A stretch of DNA of 64,000 nucleotides from G965240365 sp965240365 (GCA_965240365.1 OZ251218.1:2542001-2606000), one strand, 5' to 3'; shown: positions 8,691 to 17,977, counted from the first letter of the stretch. Translations and numbers: made by a program. Notes: a model not told the origin generated them from the sequence alone.

Positions 8691-9330
8691 TATGCTTTCC
8701 TGTTCATTATTCTAATCATTATCCGTTAGTCCGACGCCCGCTGCCTCAAGATGTGATGTGCAAACCGGCGCCTGCCAAAAGAAAACGCGGAGCTTCCCGT
8801 ACCGGCGCCGGAGCGGGGCAAGGCCGCCACCTGGCGGAGTGTAACGATCCCGCGATCGTGATCTGCTTATAATTCAGCGCATTGCCGCCGCCATCTTTTT
8901 CCTTAGCGCGTCGATAAAGCGACAGGCCCATGGCGAACGCTTCGTGACTTTAGCGGGACAGATTCGGGACAGCAACTCAAATGAGTGAGCGCCCTTTTTA
9001 TGCCTCTTTTAAAATCAGAGTGGGTAATGTAATAATTCTGTCACTATTGATCAATATTGATCAATGAGAAGGAGGCGACCTGCCTGCAGCAGGCAGGTCC
9101 GTACCATCATCTTTCTGATCACTGGAAAACTGGACTTTCGTACATTCAATTCACATGCGGCCTAACTCATTCGGAATTCTAAAGAGCCATTAAAAAAGGC
9201 CTTAGTTATACAGAAAACTCCTTTAATTAGAGCAGGATGGGTGTGTTGGTGCAACTACAATGTGGTAGGAACTTCAGGTTAATGGTTCCCGGATTTTATG
9301 GGAGAGCGCATTGGATTGTCGTCTCTATGA
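8691..9330. other. Gene-free stretch upstream of IS110 remnant
   Basis: No convincing gene. It holds a perfect 20-base palindrome at 9046-9065 (two tandem ATTGATCAAT), one copy of the CCTGCCTGC/GCAGGCAGG palindrome near 9077-9099, and a segment at 9128-9179 that recurs, inverted, at 14150-14190. The part nearest 9330 probably belongs to the left flank of the decayed IS110 element. Confidence 0.5.
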
Positions 9331-9332
9331 AT

Positions 9333-9396
9333 GTCATTCCCGACGAGCGGAAATGTATTATATAAACCACTGGATTCCAGCTTTCGCTGGAATGAC
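9333..9396. repeat. GTCATTCC-type dispersed repeat
   Basis: Starts GTCATTCC and ends GGAATGAC, with the internal words 'ATGTATTATATAAACCACTG' and a GATTCCAGCTTTCGCTGG hairpin. Nearly the same unit recurs at 15916-15998 and 28610-28674. A shorter relative follows at about 9477-9502. Confidence 0.85.
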
Positions 9397-9554
9397 AGGT
9401 CTGGTTGTTTATTGCCAACCCTTCTGATTCTCTGCCTTCTCTTTCTACTTCTACCCCGTTGTCATTTCCACCACCTCGTCATTCCAGCGAAAGCTGGAAC
9501 CCAGGAGAGCAATGAAGTTTTCGATTAACTAAATGCACAAAAGAGGTGTCCGAG

Positions 9555-9760
9555 ATGAAAGTTACTCTAATTGGTATTGATTTGGCAAAGACTATTTTTC
9601 AAGTGTGTGGTGTGAATCAGGCCGGCAAGCCAGTATTTAACCGGGCGATACGACGTGCGGGGGTTCGAATCACTGGGGTCGTGAGTTGCAGGCGCGGGGC
9701 TATGAGGTGAAGCTAATTCTGCCGCAGCATGTGAAGCCGTTTGTGAACCTGCCTGTGGCA
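9555..9760 (+). pseudogene. IS110-family transposase remnant
   Basis: The ATG at 9555 opens with MKVTLIGIDLAKTIFQVCG, the N-terminal strand of the DEDD (RuvC-like) catalytic domain, including its first aspartate. After about 35 codons the sequence jumps, with an internal deletion and a frame change, to RELQARGYEVKLILPQHVKP, the next conserved block of IS110 transposases. The remaining catalytic and C-terminal parts are missing. A CCTGCCTG-type palindrome (around 9751) interrupts what remains. It cannot encode an active enzyme. Confidence 0.85.
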
Positions 9761-10098
9761 GGCAGGTGGCCATGGTGGGCAATGGCCAGAGCTATAAGAA
9801 TGGGTGCCTGCTGTTGCAAGCAGGTAAATTCGAATACAAGCCTGATCTGCCAGCGCAGAAGATTCTTGTCGATCTGAATACCATGCCATTCAAAGCGGCC
9901 CTGTTTGAAGTCTGCTCCCTTGCACCATCAGGTCGCGTCCTTCGCTCATCGGCACCAAAGTGATGCAAGGAAAACGCGGGCAGGGTCGCCGGAAGCCTTG
10001 TTTTCAATGGTTTTATCGTCTTTGCCGGATCGGCAGGTTTATTGCTAATAACAATAATATTTACCGCGTGAATTGAATTTGTAAGCTGGAGGCGCCCC

Positions 10099-11994
10099 GT
10101 GTTAGCACGCTCAAAACCGGTTGAACCGGATGAAAATTACAATGCAGGCCACAATGTGGCCCCGCCGCCCGTCGCCCTGAGCCCGGCTGCCGGGCCGACA
10201 TCCCCGGCGGCAAAAAACAGGGGGTTTACACCGGAACAAAAGCAATATCTGGCCGATATGCTGGCGCGGCTTAATTTGCATCTGGCGGACGGGCGGCAGG
10301 ATGAGGCCGGGGCGGTTGCGGAGACATTCTGGGGCACGCCGGTGGAAGACCTGTGCCGCGAGGAAAGGGCCAAGTATGAATGCCATGTGCTGGATATCTG
10401 GGATCAGATCGTCAAACATAACGACGCCAACAAGATCGCAGAAGGCATTACCCAGTTTATGTTTCGGCATCACGGCCTGTTTAACACGGAACCCAACAGT
10501 CCGGGCTATATGTGCCGTCTGCGCCTGCCCGCCTGCAAATTGCGCGGCGATCAACTGACCCTGCTTGGCGACCTGGCAGAAGAGGTGGCCAAAGGCTATG
10601 CCCACATCACGACCCGCGGCAATATTCAACTGCGGGAGATACAACCCGACCGGGTATTGCATCTGCTGGCGCGGCTTTATGATATGGGCCTGGGTTGCAA
10701 GGGTTCCGGGGCGGACAGCGCGCGCAATATCACGGCATCGCCCACGGCCGGTTTTGACCCTTTGGAGGTCACCGATCTACAGGCTTATGCGCTGGCCCTC
10801 AGTCATCGCATCTTAAACACGCGGGATCTGCACGGCCTGCCCAGGAAATTTAACATCGCCTTTGATAACGCCGGCTCGATTTCCTGTGTTTCGGGCACGA
10901 ATGACCTGGGTTTTATGGCCGTGAGGGCGCTTGAGAATGACCATAATGTGGCGCCCGGCGTCTATTGCCGGCTGCTCCTGGGCGGGATAACCGGGCATGA
11001 AGATTTTGCCCGTGACACCGGTTTCGTTTGCCGCCCGCAGGATACGCCGGAAATCGCAGAGGCCATATTGCGCGTCTTTATTGAGCATGGCGACCGGACC
11101 AATCGCAAGAAGGCGCGGTTTAAATACCTGCTCGACCGGCGCGGATTCGAATGGACCATCGACAGAATCCAGGAAAAACTGGAAAGTTTCGGCAACGGCG
11201 TGGCCTTAATCGCCCTGCCGGATAAATTTGACGCGCCGCGCGCGCCCGTCAACCGGCAGGGCCATATCGGCGTCCACCCGGAGGCAAGGGCGGGGTTTAA
11301 TTACATTGGCGTTGGCTTGCGGGCCGGCCGCATGAGCGCCGCGCAAATGCAGGGCCTCGGCCGGATCGCGGCGCAATACGGCAATAACGATGTGCGCCTC
11401 AGCGTCTGGCAAAATCTGCTTATTCCGGGCATCGCGGATGCCGAGGTCGAGGCGGCGGCGGCCGCGATCGAGGCGCTGGGCCTGGCCGTCTCGGCCACCG
11501 CCTTTGCCGCGGGGGTGGTGGCCTGCACCGGGCGCTGGGGCTGCAAGCTCGGCAACGCCCATACCAAACAGGACGCCGAGTCGATTGTCGATCATTTACA
11601 GACCCGTTTTGAACTGGACAAGCCGCTTAACATTCACCTCACGGGCTGTCCCAATTCCTGCGCGCAGCATTATATCGGCGATATTGGCCTGGTCGGCACG
11701 ACCGCGGCAGACGGCAGTGAGGGTTATAACATCTATGTCGGCGGCGGCGCGGACCAGGATCAGGGTCTGGCCCGCTTTCTGTCGGGGCCGGTCGCCGCGC
11801 GCGATATCTGCCAGTTCATGCAACAGATCGTGGGCAACTACCTCAAGCGCCGCCAAAACGCGGAATCCTTCCTGAGCTTTGCCCGGCGCCTCGGCGAAAA
11901 CGAATTGCAGTCAGCGTTATTAGGGCCTGTTAACACTATTTTGGCAGGCCCTGTTGTGCCCCAAACTGCGCCAATCAAGGCGCGCGGAGCGTAG
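10099..11994 (+). CDS. Siroheme/4Fe-4S nitrite or sulfite reductase hemoprotein (NirA family), C-terminus altered by insertion
   Basis: The enzyme performs the six-electron reduction of nitrite to ammonia or sulfite to sulfide. Two ferredoxin-like half domains and two siroheme domains are present, with the motif HITTRGNIQLREI in the N-terminal half. The cluster/siroheme ligands are C476 and C482 (CTGRWGC) and C517 and C521 (GCPNSC). The sequence looks more like NirA-type proteins than CysI, but substrate is not decidable. GTG start with GGAG eight bases before. The last ~24 residues are encoded by a MITE-like insertion starting at 11922; the original ending (NQELGEAAP then TAA) lies beyond it at about 12229-12258. 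Both catalytic Cys pairs are upstream of the change, so activity may be retained. The diflavin reductase gene follows. Confidence 0.9.
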   Translation: MLARSKPVEPDENYNAGHNVAPPPVALSPAAGPTSPAAKNRGFTPEQKQYLADMLARLNLHLADGRQDEAGAVAETFWGTPVEDLCREERAKYECHVLDIWDQIVKHNDANKIAEGITQFMFRHHGLFNTEPNSPGYMCRLRLPACKLRGDQLTLLGDLAEEVAKGYAHITTRGNIQLREIQPDRVLHLLARLYDMGLGCKGSGADSARNITASPTAGFDPLEVTDLQAYALALSHRILNTRDLHGLPRKFNIAFDNAGSISCVSGTNDLGFMAVRALENDHNVAPGVYCRLLLGGITGHEDFARDTGFVCRPQDTPEIAEAILRVFIEHGDRTNRKKARFKYLLDRRGFEWTIDRIQEKLESFGNGVALIALPDKFDAPRAPVNRQGHIGVHPEARAGFNYIGVGLRAGRMSAAQMQGLGRIAAQYGNNDVRLSVWQNLLIPGIADAEVEAAAAAIEALGLAVSATAFAAGVVACTGRWGCKLGNAHTKQDAESIVDHLQTRFELDKPLNIHLTGCPNSCAQHYIGDIGLVGTTAADGSEGYNIYVGGGADQDQGLARFLSGPVAARDICQFMQQIVGNYLKRRQNAESFLSFARRLGENELQSALLGPVNTILAGPVVPQTAPIKARGA

Positions 11995-12227
11995 TTTGGT
12001 CACTCCAAATGAGCGACCTGCCTGCAGCAGGCAGGCAAGCAACGCCGAGTGGCGCAGTTTGGGGCACAACCCGAAGGGCTTGGCCTGTTTTGCGCCCCAG
12101 CTTCGTTGCCTGCCTGCTGCAGGCAGGTCAGTCGCTTGAGTAGCGCAACTACACTGCGCTTCTTCCGCCTTGCTGACGCGCAAAACAGACTCAAGCAGGG
12201 ACTGCTAAAATAGTGTTAACAGGCCCT
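11922..12227. mobile_element. MITE-like element with nested inverted repeats
   Basis: A 306-bp element bounded by ~32-bp imperfect terminal inverted repeats (AGGGCCTGTTAACACTATTT at the left, its complement at the right end). Inside, 11953-11973 and 12050-12070 form a perfect 21-bp inverted pair, and two copies of the CCTGCCTGC palindrome (near 12016 and 12107) face each other. It has no transposase gene. If the element is counted from GGGCC, the flanking trinucleotides are TTA and TCA, both fitting the TNA target of some IS5-family members; this is tentative. Confidence 0.8.
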
Positions 12228-12285
12228 CAACCAGGAACTTGGCGAAGCCGCGCCTTAACTTAATTCTTCACGAGGCGCTTGCTAA

Positions 12286-14049
12286 ATGACCCATCCCCTC
12301 ATCACCGAACTGGACAGCCTGATCGCGGAACGGGACAAGGCCACCGAGGTGGTTGAACTGCCGGAAGACGCGCCGTTTGACGCGGAACAGCGGCAATGGC
12401 TGAGCGGCCTGCTGACAGGCATCAGCACCATGACGGCCGGCGGCGCGTCCCCGGAAAAGGCCGTTGCCGCGCCGCCGCTGAACATCTATTACGGCTCGCA
12501 ATCGGGCAATGCGGAAGTGCTCGCCAGGGACTTAAAGAAATTTTCAGCCAGCCGCGGCTTTGCCCCGGCGGTGGCCGAACTGGACAGCCTCGATCTGGCC
12601 GCCCTGACAAATATGCAACACATCCTGATTATTTGCTCCACCTTCGGCGAAGGGGAACCGCCGGACAACGCCAAAGGGTTTTACGAGCGGCTTATGAGCG
12701 ACAGCGCGGCGCCGCTGCCGGCCGGCCTGAACTTTTCCGTTTGCGGGCTGGGCGATTCCAGTTACGCCGACTTCAATCAATGCGCGACCGACATCCATGC
12801 CCGCCTGGCTGAATTGGGCGCAACCGCCTGCCATGACCTGGTCGCCTGCGATGTCGCCTTTGAAGATGACTATGCCGCCTGGAAGGCCGCTGTCTTTGAG
12901 ACGCCCGCCTTTGCGGACGCGGCCGGCCAGGCGGCGGCCGACCAGACCGCGGCCGCCGCCGCGCCGGACAGCGCCGGCCCGGTTTACAGCAAACAGCGCC
13001 CCTTCATCGCCACGCTCAAGACCGCCCGCAACCTCAGCGCTCCTGATTCTGCAAAACGGGTCAATCATATCGAAATTTCCCTCGCGGGCGGCGGCGAAGA
13101 CATGCGCTATGAGGCCGGGGACGCGCTCGGTGTCTGGCCCCTGAACTGCCCGGAAGACGTGGCGAAAATATTGCAGGCGGGCGGTTTTCATGGCGATGAG
13201 ATTGTGCGCGTCAACGCCGAGGCCGCCACGCTCGGGGTATTGTTACAGACCCGGCTCGATATCATCACCGTCAATGCCAAAGCGCTCAAGACCTGGGGCA
13301 TAGACGCCGCGCCGGACGGCTATCATGTTATCGACGTGCTCGCCTGCTTAAAGCCCGAACTGGACGCGCAATGCCTGGTGGACGGCCTGCGCCCGCTACA
13401 GGCGCGGCTCTATTCGATAGCCTCCAGCCCCAGGGCGCATCCGGGCGAGGTTCACCTGACCGTCGCCGAGGTGCATTACGAACAATTCGAACGAAAATGC
13501 AAGGGCGTTGCGTCCACCTGGCTCGGCAATCGTCTGGCCCCCGGCAGTAATCTCGGCGTCTATGTGCAAGCCGCCGCGCACTTCCGCCTGCCGGAGGACG
13601 ACAGCGCGCCGTTGATCATGATCGGCCCCGGTACGGGCATAGCGCCGTTTCGCGCCTTTCTGGAAGAACGCGAGGCGCGCCGGGCGAGCGGGGAGAACTG
13701 GCTGTTCTTCGGCGACCGGCACGAAGCCCGGGATTTCCTGTATAAAGCACAGCTTTTGCGCTGGCGGGAAAACAATCTGCTGACCCGTCTCAACCTCGCC
13801 TGGTCGCGCGATGGCGCGCAAAAAGTTTATGTGCAAAACCATATTCATGAACATGGCCAGACCTTTTTCGAATGGCTGGAACGGGGCGCCTATATCTATG
13901 TCTGCGGCGATGCCTCGCGCATGGCAAAAGACGTGGACTCCGCCATTCACGCGGTCATCGCCGAACATGGCCGGCTTGATCAGGTAGGCGCGGCGCAATA
14001 TGTGAAGAAATTGATGGACGAGCGCCGTTATCAGAAAGATGTGTATTGA
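12286..14049 (+). CDS. Diflavin NADPH reductase (CysJ-like sulfite reductase flavoprotein)
   Basis: The 587-residue protein carries electrons from NADPH through FAD and FMN to a partner hemoprotein, here most likely the upstream siroheme reductase. Order of domains: a flavodoxin domain (residues ~65-200) with the FMN loop YYGSQSGNAE and the segment STFGEGEPPDNA; a connecting/FAD domain with the signature RLYSIASSP and KGVASTWLG; an NADPH domain with GPGTGIAPFRAFLEER, CGDASRMAKDV and the typical C-terminal ending YQKDVY. It ends like CysJ. The start ATG at 12286 has only a distant GAGG. The MITE-like insertion now sits between it and its presumed partner, which may alter coupling. Confidence 0.9.
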   Translation: MTHPLITELDSLIAERDKATEVVELPEDAPFDAEQRQWLSGLLTGISTMTAGGASPEKAVAAPPLNIYYGSQSGNAEVLARDLKKFSASRGFAPAVAELDSLDLAALTNMQHILIICSTFGEGEPPDNAKGFYERLMSDSAAPLPAGLNFSVCGLGDSSYADFNQCATDIHARLAELGATACHDLVACDVAFEDDYAAWKAAVFETPAFADAAGQAAADQTAAAAAPDSAGPVYSKQRPFIATLKTARNLSAPDSAKRVNHIEISLAGGGEDMRYEAGDALGVWPLNCPEDVAKILQAGGFHGDEIVRVNAEAATLGVLLQTRLDIITVNAKALKTWGIDAAPDGYHVIDVLACLKPELDAQCLVDGLRPLQARLYSIASSPRAHPGEVHLTVAEVHYEQFERKCKGVASTWLGNRLAPGSNLGVYVQAAAHFRLPEDDSAPLIMIGPGTGIAPFRAFLEEREARRASGENWLFFGDRHEARDFLYKAQLLRWRENNLLTRLNLAWSRDGAQKVYVQNHIHEHGQTFFEWLERGAYIYVCGDASRMAKDVDSAIHAVIAEHGRLDQVGAAQYVKKLMDERRYQKDVY

Positions 14050-14149
14050 GTTTGATGCGGGGCCGGGCTTAGGCTTGTGATCTCTGCCGATCAGATACGA
14101 GAGATGAGTTGACGTAATACGTGCATTCAACTCGTAAGTGGGTTTTTTT

Positions 14150-14190
14150 GAATTCCGAGTGGGTTAAGCCGCATGTGGATTTAAGTGTGC
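14150..14190. repeat. Inverted copy of the 9128-9179 segment
   Basis: GAATTCCGAGTGGGTTAAGC and the following bases match the reverse complement of 9135-9179 at roughly four of five positions. Probably the end of a lost mobile element. Confidence 0.55.
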
Positions 14191-14223
14191 AGAAAATGGC
14201 ATGAACTGCCTGCCGGCGGCACG

Positions 14224-14300
14224 GAATGACGTAAAGCCGGAACAACACCCCGTCGTCATTCCAATGACGTAAAGCCGGAACAATATCCCGTCGTCATTCC
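14224..14300. repeat. 38-bp tandem duplication
   Basis: Two direct copies of a unit starting AATGACGTAAAGCCGGAACA and ending GTCGTCATTCC, differing by a few bases. Related single copies occur near 15886 and 25415, each leading into a GTCATTCC repeat. Confidence 0.75.
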
Positions 14301-14405
14301 AGCGAAAGCTCGCCTACAGGACGTAGGTGGTAGAGCCGCGTCTGGAACAAGCGGCCGAGGAATCCAGTGGTTTATACAACACATTCCCGCATAAGCGGGA
14401 ATGAC
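14293..14405. repeat. Long GTCATTCC repeat with 50-bp core insert
   Basis: Outer GTCATTCC…GGAATGAC unit carrying an internal core with a CCTAC/GTAGG hairpin, GTGGTAGAGC and GTCTGGAACA. The same core recurs at 17978-18109 and 28500-28596. Confidence 0.85.
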
Positions 14406-14439
14406 CATTATCGGGGCTTGTCCGCAACATTTTCCGCGC

Positions 14440-14820
14440 TCACAAAAGCGGTTCATATTTGATACCCGCTTTGTCAAGATGATAAAGCATCAACTCAATA
14501 ACCCTCTCTGGCTTGATACCTTGCAGCCATTTATTCTTGCGCCCGGTTTTGCCCAAAATACGGTATTCGTCGAGCGCGGCCATAACCACATTGTCCGCTG
14601 CATCAATATCCTTCAGGCGGACAACCGGCTTGAAGTTTACATTATGTTTGCCGAATGTTTGGTAATAGTTTTCCCGGCGCGCTGCAAAATCCTTTGTCTT
14701 CCCCCACTTACAATTCTCTTTAGTTGCGCAAATTGCCGTGTCCGCACACCTCGGATCATTTGCATTTACAGAAATGGGTTCTTCGTTGTTCAGAGTAACA
14801 ATGTAAAGTCCAGATCTCAT
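14440..14820 (-). CDS. Small GIY-YIG-like protein
   Basis: The 126-residue product opens MRSGLYIVTLN and contains CKWGKTKDFAARRENYYQ, then a helical C-terminal half. The spacing of G-L-Y, K-W-G-K-T and the downstream arginine and tyrosine resembles the GIY-YIG endonuclease core (GIY … YVGKT … R). The second Tyr is replaced by Trp, and a catalytic Glu is not clearly placed. I therefore call it GIY-YIG-like, not a nuclease. Neighbouring repeats on one side and a DUF3465 gene on the other give no functional hint. Confidence 0.55.
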   Translation of the reverse strand: MRSGLYIVTLNNEEPISVNANDPRCADTAICATKENCKWGKTKDFAARRENYYQTFGKHNVNFKPVVRLKDIDAADNVVMAALDEYRILGKTGRKNKWLQGIKPERVIELMLYHLDKAGIKYEPLL

Positions 14821-14862
14821 GTTTTTATCCTCCGAATTATTGATAAAGACCTCAATGACGGA

Positions 14863-15258
14863 TCAATCATACACCCGACCCTTATGCCTCAGCCAGCCAT
14901 GCTCATGCCTGTTTGCGGGGTCGCGGTGGGTCCAGTGAATCACGCCGCCCTTGCTGTTCCACTCGTATTCTCCATAAAACGCCACCACATCACCGATCCT
15001 TAAATTCGGGATCCGTGGCGCCAGATCAATATTATGCGCCACCAGCAGAGTTTGAGCATGAGATAATTTCAGTATGAATCTTTGATGCCTGGCGCCCCGG
15101 TTATCATCCGGGAGCAGGCGAATCACCGTCCCCGCGCCCTGAATCTGGATATTGCCCTGTTGCGATTCATAGGCCCGCCTTAGCGCGTTGTCATCTGCCC
15201 GTGCAAAAAATGAAATCGCGCTTAGCAGCAGCAGGAAAATCGTTAAAATTCGCCTCAT
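14863..15258 (-). CDS. DUF3465 family exported protein
   Basis: The 131-residue protein begins with a signal peptide (MRRILTIFLLLLSAISFFARA). The mature part carries the DUF3465 hallmarks: an early GxGTVIRLLPDD, HQRFILKL, VAHNIDLAPRI and GVIHWTHRDP near the end. The family appears to be a small OB-like periplasmic or secreted domain of unknown function. Length is typical. It lies between the GIY-YIG-like gene and a RidA gene on the same strand, with no tight coupling. Confidence 0.8.
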   Translation of the reverse strand: MRRILTIFLLLLSAISFFARADDNALRRAYESQQGNIQIQGAGTVIRLLPDDNRGARHQRFILKLSHAQTLLVAHNIDLAPRIPNLRIGDVVAFYGEYEWNSKGGVIHWTHRDPANRHEHGWLRHKGRVYD

Positions 15259-15343
15259 ACCAATACCTTTTTAGCGGCTGCCAGCCTCTTTCTGTTTGAA
15301 GCGCAACCCTAGGCAGTAGACTCGAATGCCGCTCGGCGCTATG

Positions 15344-15730
15344 CTAAGCGTCGCGCATGGACGCGGTCACTTCGATCTCGATCTTCATGCGTTCATCAAG
15401 CAGGCCCGCAACAAGCATCGTCACCGCCGGTCGAGCCGTGCCAAGATATTTCCGGCAAATCGGCCAGCACGGTTCAAAATTATCCGGATCCGGGACGATA
15501 TAATGCACTCGCACGACGTTGGCCAAACTGGCGCCGGCATCATTCAGCGCGGCTTCGATATTCTTGAAGCATTGCTCGGTTTGCGCGGCGATATCATCCG
15601 GGATTTCCATAGTCTCATAGTTAAAGCCGGTGGTTCCCGATACGAAAACATAGTCCCCATCGACCACGGCCCGCGAATATCCAATCCGGGTTTCAAACTC
15701 GGACCCGCTTGAAATCAGCCTGCGGTTCAT
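15344..15730 (-). CDS. RidA family protein (reactive enamine/imine deaminase-like)
   Basis: The 128-residue protein has the YjgF/RidA fold signatures: an N-terminal YSRAVVDGDYVFVSGTTG strand pair, the helix AAQTEQCFKNIEAALNDAGA, VVRVHYIV, and the C-terminal TARPAVTMLVAGL with the arginine that binds substrate carboxylate in active RidA proteins. RidA hydrolyses reactive 2-aminoacrylate-type intermediates; several subfamilies have lost or changed that activity, so the substrate is unconfirmed. Monocistronic in appearance. Confidence 0.88.
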   Translation of the reverse strand: MNRRLISSGSEFETRIGYSRAVVDGDYVFVSGTTGFNYETMEIPDDIAAQTEQCFKNIEAALNDAGASLANVVRVHYIVPDPDNFEPCWPICRKYLGTARPAVTMLVAGLLDERMKIEIEVTASMRDA

Positions 15731-16200
15731 TTATTACCTCTCCAATATTGTTAATGAAGGCCCCAATCTATCAGCAATCTTCTTGCTTTCCAAGATTGTG
15801 TCCGGGTTCAATAGTTATGAGATGAATCAGGCAGGTTAACGCAGATTATTGTGTTATTTCGGTTGGTCTTTTGCAGGCGGGCCGAAATAACGTAAAGCCA
15901 AAACAACACCCCATCGTCATTCCCGTTGGGCCTGCCTGCGGCAGGCTGGCCGGAATGTATTATATAAATCACTGGATTCCGGCTTTCGCCGGAATGACGG
16001 CAATTGTTTCTGCAAGCAGACATTCCCACTCCCGGCCAGACTGAAACCTGCCGCCCCGAATGACCAAATCCGCTTTTCTTGAATGGATGCGGGCCACGAT
16101 TGCGGCGTCCAGGTAACACCCTCGCCATCTGAAAATAATTGCTGGCGGGTGGATAAAATATGATAGATTTACCGGCTTTTTAAGGCAGGTACAGCATTTA
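15731..16200. other. Repeat-bearing intergenic region before purK
   Basis: No gene. The main content is a GTCATTCC-type repeat at 15916-15998 with a CCTGCCTGC/GCAGGC palindrome inserted in its first hairpin, preceded by a degenerate copy of the ACGTAAAGCC…ACACCCC unit near 15886. A short 'AACGCAGATTA' word near 15840 belongs to a third dispersed family. Confidence 0.7.
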
Positions 16201-17382
16201 ATGGCACGGAACTCAGTGAAATCCACCAGGCCGGACGGCGGGCGCCGGATCGGTATCGTGGGTGGCGGCCAACTGGCCAAGATGACGGCGCTCGCGGCCT
16301 TTGAACTTGGCTGCGAGATCGTGATCCTCGAAAAAACGGAAAACACACCGGCCACCCGCCTGCCGGCCGAGATTCTCTATGGCGACTGGGATAACCCGCG
16401 GGTTTTATTAAAGCTGGCCCGGCAGGTTGATGTCGTATCTCTGGAAAACGAGTTCGTTAATGCCGACAGTCTGCAAGCGCTGGAAGACGCCGGGCACAGG
16501 CTTTATCCGAGCGCGAGAACGGTCGGTCTGGTGCAGGACAAACTCGTGCAAAAACGGACCCTGGATATTGCCGGCATCGCCGTGGCCCCGTTTGCGGCCA
16601 TCACATTCAGGCCCGACATTACCAGACACGCCAGAAAACTCGGCTGGCCACTGATCGTGAAGGCCAGGAGGTACAGCTATGACGGCAAGGGCAACGCCAC
16701 CGTCAACGGGCCGCGTGATATTGACGCGGCCTGGAAAAAGCTCGGCGGCGATCAGCGCGCGCTGTACGTTGAGGGATTTTGTCATTTTGTCAGGGAACTC
16801 GCGGTGATCATTACCCGCGCGCAGGATGGCAGTATGGTCAGCTATCCCGTGGTTGAAACGGTACAGAGAGACCACATCTGCCATATCGTCCGGGCCCCGG
16901 CCGATATTGAACCACGCCTGGCGGAGCGGGCCGTGGCGCTGGCCAAAGAGGCCGTTACAGCGATTGACGGTGTCGGCACGCTCGGGGTTGAAATGTTTTT
17001 GACCAGAGAGGGCGATATTCTGCTGAACGAGGTGGCGCCCAGGGTGCATAACTCGGGCCATTACACGATTGAGGCCTGTGAATGTTCGCAATTTGAGAAT
17101 CACGTCCGCGCCCTGCTCGGGCTGCCGCTCGGCTCGACCCGCCTGATTACCGAGGCGGCCGTGATGGTCAATCTGCTGGGCGAGAGTTCGGGCGATGGCG
17201 ATCCGGAAGGCATCGACGCCGCGCTGAAAGAGAAAGGCGCGCGTGTGCATGTCTATGGCAAGACCAGGACGACCAGCGGCCGCAAGATGGGGCACGTTAC
17301 CGCCTTGGGCCCATCGCTTGAGGCGGCGGAAACAACCGCCTTCAATGCCGCCCGCCACATCCGCTTTGGCGCGCACAAATGA
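16201..17382 (+). CDS. purK: 5-(carboxyamino)imidazole ribonucleotide synthase
   Basis: This enzyme adds carboxylate from bicarbonate to AIR with ATP, giving N5-CAIR in purine synthesis. The 393-residue ATP-grasp protein shows the N-terminal Rossmann-like IGIVGGGQLAKM, the loop YSYDGKGNATV and the ATP-grasp metal site LLNEVAPRVHNSGHYTIEA. Its stop overlaps the purE start (ATGA), so the two are co-translated, and their enzymes act in sequence. Start at 16201 gives about 15 residues before the GGGQLAKM loop, slightly longer than E. coli PurK. Confidence 0.96.
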   Translation: MARNSVKSTRPDGGRRIGIVGGGQLAKMTALAAFELGCEIVILEKTENTPATRLPAEILYGDWDNPRVLLKLARQVDVVSLENEFVNADSLQALEDAGHRLYPSARTVGLVQDKLVQKRTLDIAGIAVAPFAAITFRPDITRHARKLGWPLIVKARRYSYDGKGNATVNGPRDIDAAWKKLGGDQRALYVEGFCHFVRELAVIITRAQDGSMVSYPVVETVQRDHICHIVRAPADIEPRLAERAVALAKEAVTAIDGVGTLGVEMFLTREGDILLNEVAPRVHNSGHYTIEACECSQFENHVRALLGLPLGSTRLITEAAVMVNLLGESSGDGDPEGIDAALKEKGARVHVYGKTRTTSGRKMGHVTALGPSLEAAETTAFNAARHIRFGAHK

Positions 17383-17897
17383 CCACAACAAACAAAGCGC
17401 GGGTCGGCATTATCATGGGCAGTGATTCGGACTGGCCGACACTGAAGGCGGCGGCTGAAATCTGTGATCAATTCTCGGTCGGCTATGAGGCGCGGGTCGT
17501 ATCGGCCCACCGCACCCCGGATATCATGGCGCGTTACGCCGGGCAGGCGCTTGGCAGAGGCATCAAGGTTATCATCGCGGCGGCGGGCGGCGCGGCCCAT
17601 CTGCCCGGCATGGTGGCCAGCCATACCCCGCTGCCGGTTATTGGCGTGCCGGTCAGGACAGAGACATTAAGCGGCCTGGATTCCCTGCTGTCAATCGTAC
17701 AGATGCCGGGCGGCGTGCCCGTGGCCACGGTGGCCATCGGCGCCGGCAAGAATGCCGGCCTGCTTGCGGTCAGAATGCTCGCCATGCACGATGAGGGCCT
17801 GTTAAGCAGGTTGGTTGAATATAAAGAACAACTCGCGCTGGAATCCAGCGCAAAGGATAAACGGCTCAACGAGACCCTGGCTAATCCCGGCCGTTAA
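17379..17897 (+). CDS. purE: N5-carboxyaminoimidazole ribonucleotide mutase
   Basis: PurE converts N5-CAIR to CAIR, the step after PurK. The 172-residue protein shows the class I signature GIIMGSDSDWPTLKAA, the conserved SAHRTPD, and AAGGAAHLPGMVAS. The family then continues with GVPVRTETLSGLDSLLS and MPGGVPVATVAIG. It overlaps purK by four bases. Length and motifs are normal. Confidence 0.97.
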   Translation: MTTTNKARVGIIMGSDSDWPTLKAAAEICDQFSVGYEARVVSAHRTPDIMARYAGQALGRGIKVIIAAAGGAAHLPGMVASHTPLPVIGVPVRTETLSGLDSLLSIVQMPGGVPVATVAIGAGKNAGLLAVRMLAMHDEGLLSRLVEYKEQLALESSAKDKRLNETLANPGR

Positions 17898-17977
17898 GTT
17901 GCTTTGCCTGCTGCCGTCATTCCGACCTGCCCGTCGCAGGCTGCAATGCAAGCGCAGTCTGGTCTTTAGCCCCCGTC

